From Diphasiastrum complanatum (Eukaryota > Streptophyta > Lycopodiopsida > Lycopodiales > Lycopodiaceae), in the NCBI GenBank assembly GCA_029204225.1, contig CM055092.1, positions 43,011,863 to 43,075,862 of the forward strand: a stretch of 64,000 nucleotides of DNA, written 5' to 3'. This document shows, in pieces, positions 59,360 to 64,000 of this stretch (position 1 is its first letter; each line of letters opens with the position of its first letter). A program made the position numbers and the translations under genes. The notes beneath the pieces were generated by a model, which had not been told where the DNA came from, did no database searches, and was given only the letters and a program-made list of their open reading frames with translations.

Positions 59360-59640
59360 CCTAAGTTTGATGATGTTCCTTCAAGTGTGAATGAAACTGT
59401 AGCAACAAAAGAGTGATTTGATGCAATGAAAAGTGAGTATATGATGCGTTGTTTTGAGATACTTGTAAAATTATTGATCCTCCGTCAAAGATACAAAATG
59501 TTACTGTCTGCAAAAAATGGGTCTTTAAGATCAAGCTTAATCAAGATGGTAGTGTGAACAATTATAAAACAAGACTAATTGCCAAGGGATATGCTCAATT
59601 CAAGGGGATTGACTATGATGGAACACTTGATTTTGTCATA
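59360..59640 (+). pseudogene. Copia reverse transcriptase scrap
   Basis: After frame changes the plus strand reads FDAMKSEYDALF, then CKKWVFKIKLNQDGSVNNYK and TRLIAKGYAQFKGIDY. This is the N-terminal part of copia RT. It follows the primer site by about 100 bp, so gag, protease and integrase have been deleted. Confidence 0.8.
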
Positions 59641-59904
59641 GTTTGTGGTGGTGATTTCATTAACTCACATGCTTTTAGTGATTTACTGCCTTTGCAACAT
59701 TTGTTAAAAAATGAGAATTTTCTTGGAACATGATGTCGTACATCTATCTTCACCGACATTATCTCCAAAAAAATGAGATTGAAGTCAAACTATGTCTATT
59801 CTTTTCACTTACTTGACCATAAATGAGATTCTATTTTGGCTAAATAACAGTCATTTGAAAGCATTGCAAGAATCAATTTCATTCAGAATTGCAATAATCA
59901 ATTT

Positions 59905-61140
59905 TTATTTAGAATTACAAGAATCAATTTCATCAGCGATAACATCTTGCAATTCATCTCCTCTTAGATGATTTTCATCATCACTCTCACTTTCAAAAAT
60001 TATTTCATCATCTTGACTATTAGAATTTCTATTCACAACATCTATGGAAGTGAGTGCTTCAAGTATGGTTTGACGATTTACTACATCTCTAGGTAGCTCA
60101 ATCTCATAGTTAAAATGAAGGTTTTTCATTTCATTCTCAACATTTGCACCCTCAAGTACTCGTCGTAAACGTGGTTCTATTACACCACAATCGTGCGCGT
60201 CTCTTGTTATCAATCCTTTCAACACGAAAGTGGAAACCAAAAGCCCATATAGCATTATACATTTTGCATTGCCAATGGATGGCCTTCATGCAAGTACTTA
60301 CGATGATTTTCATAAACCTTTTTTTTGAGACTATAAGAGTATCTTCCCACAAGATTTGGCCCGCACAAAAAACAAGCATTTTTTCCAGCCGTTTGAAAGT
60401 CTGCCCAACAAATGGATACTATCAATCACTATTAAAAAAATATATGTCAAAGAATAATTATAGCCATTGTAGTATATCATGTAAATGTCAAGAATTACTA
60501 GTTGTATGTAACTGTAAACAAACTCCTATGTACACAAGATAGACATTGTTTGAATGATTACCTAATCTTGGATAGTCCCTCTCATTACAATGGCATGTAG
60601 TGTGAACTCCCTCTCATGTAAGGGGCGCGAAATGTCATATGCTTTTATCCCCTTCCACAAATCTTCCAACTCGTCAATAAGCGGCTCAAAATACACATCC
60701 ATGTTCTTAACCTTGCATTGGCCAGGAATTAGAAGTGCCAACATAATGTGTCCCTTTTTTGTACTCAACTAAGGAGGAATATTATAATTTACCAAGCAAA
60801 CAGGCCAAATGGACCACGTAGTTGCCCGTACACCAAAGGGGTTCACACCATCTGTTGCAAGACCAAATCTCACATTTCTTGACTCATTGGCAATGCTTGG
60901 ATACTCTTTGTTGATGTGTTTCCATGCAGGTGAATCTGAAGGTATCCTCATCATCCCATTCGTAGAGGTATGGTGTGCATGCCAGTCCATATGTTGTGCA
61001 AGAGATTTACAACGAAATAAATGTTGCAATCGTGGAATTATTGAAAAATGTCGTAAAACTTTACACTGAATGGTTGCCCCTTGCAAATCATCTCTATATC
61101 GAGGAGTATCACAAATGGGACATTTCTTGAGTGATTCGTA
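59905..61140 (-). pseudogene. CACTA (En/Spm) TNP2-type transposase remnant
   Basis: On the minus strand the Transposase_21 order is clear. A Cys motif KKCPICDTPRYRDD near 61120 is followed by VLRHFSIIPRLQHLF, WKHINKEYPSIANESRNVRFG, LATDGVNPFG and WPVCLVNYNIPP (to 60769). Then come LALLIPGQCKVKNMDVYFEP, LIDELEDLW and YDISRPLHEREFTLHAIVM (to 60562). A further block (60379-60250, MLVFCAGQILWEDT) and an acidic tail to 59905 follow after frame breaks. Full-length TNP2 proteins are longer at both ends. No CACTA termini were found, so it is a dead internal fragment. Confidence 0.85.
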
Positions 61141-61209
61141 CCTTCCTCGATACTATGAAATTGAGAATACTTCAAGATTGCTTACACTTAGAAATCTGAT
61201 CTTTCTAAG

Positions 61210-62110
61210 TTATTAGAGAATAGATGAGAGTGCTTCAAATTATGTAATGAGAGTTAGAGATCTTCATCAAGAGTTAGCTGGTATTGGTGATGCTCCTAAG
61301 AACATTGAGCTTGTTCCAGTAGTCCTTAATGAACTAAGAGATGAGTATGACAATATTGTGCATACTTATGTTGTCAAGGAGGAGCTTCCATCTTTGGAGA
61401 CTCTTCAAGGAGTTCTCATTGCTGAAGAAAGCATAGAGTACCTTATACTAGATCTATATCTAGATCTACAAAGCCTTTTCAACTTGTACATTCGGATATT
61501 CATGGATTTACTACAATTAACAATAGTGGAGCTAAGATGTATGTAATCTTCATTGATGATTTTAGTAGATTTTGTTGGATCTATCTACTAAAGATCAAGG
61601 ATGAAGTGTATGATGTCTTTATCAAGTTCAGGAATGCAAGGGAGAACCAATTTTCCACAAGGATCAAGTGCTTAAGGAGTGACAATGGTCGTGAGTACAT
61701 ATCTACCAAGTTCAAGGCCTTTTGTGATGAGCATGATCAAAAGGGAGTATACAACATCAAGGACCCCACAACAAAATGGAGTGGCTGAAATGAAGAATAG
61801 GACTTTATGTGAAAGTGCTAAAGCTTTGAGGTTAAGTGCTAATCTTGACAAACCATTTTGGGATCAAGCTTTGTTGTGTGCCAATTTCTTGTGCAATAGG
61901 TGGCCGAGTGCTATTTTGGATGGAAGGACACCTTTTGAGATGCTATTCAAGAGGAGGTTGAGTGTCAACTTTCTAAGAACCTTTGGATGCACATGCTATG
62001 TCAACACACTTTTGATGATAGAACCAAGAAGGATCCATCTTCAAGAAGAGGTATTTTTGTTGGATATAGTGTCGGAAAGAGGTGTGCAGAAGATAGGTCG
62101 AACTCGAAAA
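61210..62110 (+). pseudogene. Copia gag-integrase remnant with internal deletion
   Basis: Gag (RVRDLHQELAGIGDAPKNIEL to LETLQGVLIAEES, 61247-61433) runs almost directly into integrase (FQLVHSDIHG after a shift, then MYVIFIDDFSRFCWIYLLK and LRSDNGREYISTKFKAF). The zinc knuckle, protease and integrase zinc site are absent. A frameshift near 61760 separates the core from QQNGVAEMKNRTLCESAKAL and FLRTFGCTCYVNT. Sequence layout is close to element A's family. It stops near 62110, short of RT. Confidence 0.85.
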
Positions 62111-62165
62111 GAAACGAACTAAAAAAGAAACGAATGAGAATAGTGTCTAGAAAGAAAACTTTTCA

Positions 62166-62633
62166 TGCATGGTGAAATAAACTATCTTTCTCTTTCTCAA
62201 TGCATGACTATGCCTATCAATTTCAAACAAAAACAATAGTGATAGAAATCACGTTTGATCTTATAGTAACTAACTTTGAAATCATCAGTACTACAATGAT
62301 TACGTAACCAAACAATAATGCATTGAATTAGCAGACAAATAATTTGTCGCAAATTGCTAGACAAATAATTAGTCGCGAAGAACTACAGAAAATGCATACA
62401 TTCTAAGACGAAGCTGAACGCAATAAAAATGGTATTGATTCAATATGAAAATGAAACAGAAGTAAATGAGTACAATAAGTTGCGGATCGAAGCCTTGTAC
62501 TCTATGCTATCTCTTAGTGGCTAAAATGAAAGTCTAAATTAAGTGCAATGTTGATAAGCAGTAGCGCAATAGCAATCTCTTAAACAACTCTAAGAAGTGA
62601 GCTAGTATGCTCATGAGTGTACAAGCTCGCAGG

Positions 62634-62712
<79 letters not shown>

Positions 62713-63311
62713 GAGAGAGAGAGAGCTAACTATTCAAATGCTTCTTGTTCATAACCTTTAAACTGTATGAATATGAACAACCATATATATACTAAGCAAT
62801 TAGGTCATCAAATTCGATTGCCAGTTGGCTGATGTCTGCTGGCATCCGTCCAGTTCTTTCTCAGAAATTGATTGTGGATAAGCGGTGACATTTTTGGCCG
62901 TAAACATTATGTCTACATAAATGAACGTAACTGTCACTCTACAGAAATAAACGTAAAACTGCCACAGGCAAGGAAAAAAGAGGTACTAACAAAAAAAACT
63001 CGAAACCCAGTCTTGAGAGAGGGGAGGGGACTCATTACGAAAAAACAAACTGAACACCCAACCACACCATAGAAGCAGAAAGTAAGAGAATAGACCCAAA
63101 AAAACGGCAGTCAGCTAGGACAAACAAAAATATAAATGAGCCGAATAGCTAACAATTCAGTACATAGTCAAATAAAAGAAATATCAGCCAGCTGCATATG
63201 TCTGTTGAGCGAAGTACGACTAATCATTAGTCAAAATATAATCGCATATGCCGAAGTAAAATCTAGGAGCAGACAATACTTCCCATTAGACAACGGTATA
63301 TCTCACTAACA
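62166..63311 (-). repeat. LTR related to element B, minus orientation
   Basis: The reverse complement lines up with LTR B along most of its length. Shared blocks include the CTGAGAA-GAACTGGA region, TGCCAGC-GAC--CAGCCAACTGG, GCTATTG-GCTACTGCTTATC and GTGATTTC-ATCACTA. It starts TGTTAGTGAGA on the minus strand at 63311. The other end near 62166 is unclear, and no primer site or partner LTR is seen, so it may be a solo or truncated LTR. Confidence 0.65.
62637..62725 (+). repeat. (GA)n microsatellite, 89 bp
   Basis: GA dinucleotides with one G interruption, lying in the B-related LTR. Confidence 0.95.
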
Positions 63312-63550
63312 GTCTGCAACAAAGGTAGTCATTGACTAATAAGTATACAAGCTAAACAAAAAAAACCACAAGGCATGGCAGCATAACGTCATATGTAGTC
63401 AACCGCACATTCACTCTTTTTTTCTTTTTTCTCTTGGCATCTCCTTTTGTAAGCCACTGTCAATAACAGCACCAAGATTAGTACCGAAGTCAAATGGAAA
63501 TCATTAATTCATGGTACATAAAAAATAATAAAGTCAAAAGTATAATAGTA

Positions 63551-63591
<41 letters not shown>

Positions 63592-63861
63592 ATACAGTAA
63601 ATCAAAATAGATAGATGATGCATGATTCAAAGTTCGAGTGAGAACTCAATTGTATCAGATTATCTGATTTCCCATCTCTCTCTTGAATAATGTATGGGCA
63701 CTGAATTTTGTACAATACTAGTATGGATCCAATCAAGATGATTTAGACCCCTCTTGATCCAAAAATCACTATGATAGAAATCGAGATGCAACTACACCCT
63801 CCAAAACTAGATTTCAAGCCCAAATCACATCACACTTGATAGATGCAAATTAATCTTAGGT
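63312..63861. other. Interior edge of a further element; no gene
   Basis: AT-rich DNA between two LTR-like segments. The part next to 63862 should be the leader of the element whose LTR starts at 63876, on the minus strand. No coding motif was seen. Confidence 0.35.
63553..63589 (+). repeat. (TG)n microsatellite, 37 bp
   Basis: An uninterrupted TG dinucleotide run. Confidence 0.95.
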
Positions 63862-63875
63862 AGGCTATGATACCA
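63862..63875 (-). other. Primer binding site of a minus-strand retrotransposon
   Basis: On the minus strand TGGTATCATAGCCT follows an LTR end ACACA. It matches the tRNA-Met complement (TGGTATCAGAGC) with one change. Confidence 0.6.
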
Positions 63876-64000
63876 TGTGTACTTTTCACACATGTGAGAA
63901 CTTCTCAAACAATGTGAATGATCTCCTAATATGTATGTGATTGCACATAGATCAATCTATATTGAGGTACAAGCATACTAGCTCAAAAATCTAAGGCAAG
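63876..64000 (-). repeat. LTR end of a retrotransposon continuing past the window
   Basis: On the plus strand it starts TGTGTACTTTTCACACATGTGAGAA, adjacent to the primer site above. A CACACATGTG element resembles one in LTR A. The rest lies outside the window. Confidence 0.5.

Overview
The window is nuclear DNA of a land plant with a large, repeat-rich genome. The evidence is GT-AG introns, plant-type Ty1/copia and Ty3/gypsy retrotransposons primed by initiator tRNA-Met, an L1-type LINE with a plant DUF4283 ORF1, a CACTA transposase remnant, long CT/GA microsatellites, and two host genes with clear plant orthologues. The species cannot be fixed from sequence alone. The 6.7 kb intron and dense nested retroelements suggest a large genome, possibly but not certainly a non-flowering lineage.

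Layout. 0.25-1.3 kb: broken gypsy pol (-). 1.4-12.9 kb: an old, decayed copia element (B) whose 3' LTR was split by a young, apparently complete copia element (A, 6302-12459). A has 682-bp LTRs differing at two positions, 5-bp target duplications and one intact 1322-codon gag-pol ORF. 12.9-13.3 kb: a small ORF with a signal-peptide-like start that runs into B's LTR. 13.6-17.6 kb: two unrecognised, decayed, multi-exon coding regions facing each other. 17.5-20.7 kb: copia gag (-), copia RNase H tail (+) and gypsy pol (+) fragments. 21.5-24.6 kb: a tandem repeat and weak coding traces. 24.6-26.5 kb: gypsy gag with its 5' LTR (-).

29.6-30.9 kb: terminal exon of an intact F-box/kelch gene (At1g55270 type). 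32.5-33.3 kb: a frameshifted RAD7-like leucine-rich-repeat pseudogene. 34.26 kb: a tRNA-derived SINE with a perfect 16-bp target duplication. 37-43.1 kb: two decayed copia elements in opposite orientation, framed by long CT microsatellites in a repeated LTR. 43.1-44.7 kb: unrecognised coding-like remnants. 45.9-54.8 kb: a complete four-exon SFT2-type Golgi transport gene, with MITE-like and foldback repeats upstream and a 5.2 kb LINE in its last intron. The LINE has a 10-bp target duplication, a poly-A tail, and a 5' inversion of the twin-priming type. 54.8-58.5 kb: mostly featureless. 58.5-64 kb: a CCACG motif cluster, copia fragments, a CACTA TNP2 transposase remnant (-), an LTR related to element B (-), and the edge of another element.

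Only the F-box/kelch and SFT2 genes look functional as host genes, and element A looks recently mobile. The rest is transposon strata of different ages. I found no operon-like or defence-like system. The most informative novelties are the 5'-inverted LINE inside SFT2, the MITE carrying duplicated palindromic G-boxes upstream of SFT2, the dated SINE insertion, and the unrecognised 13.6-17.6 kb coding pair.
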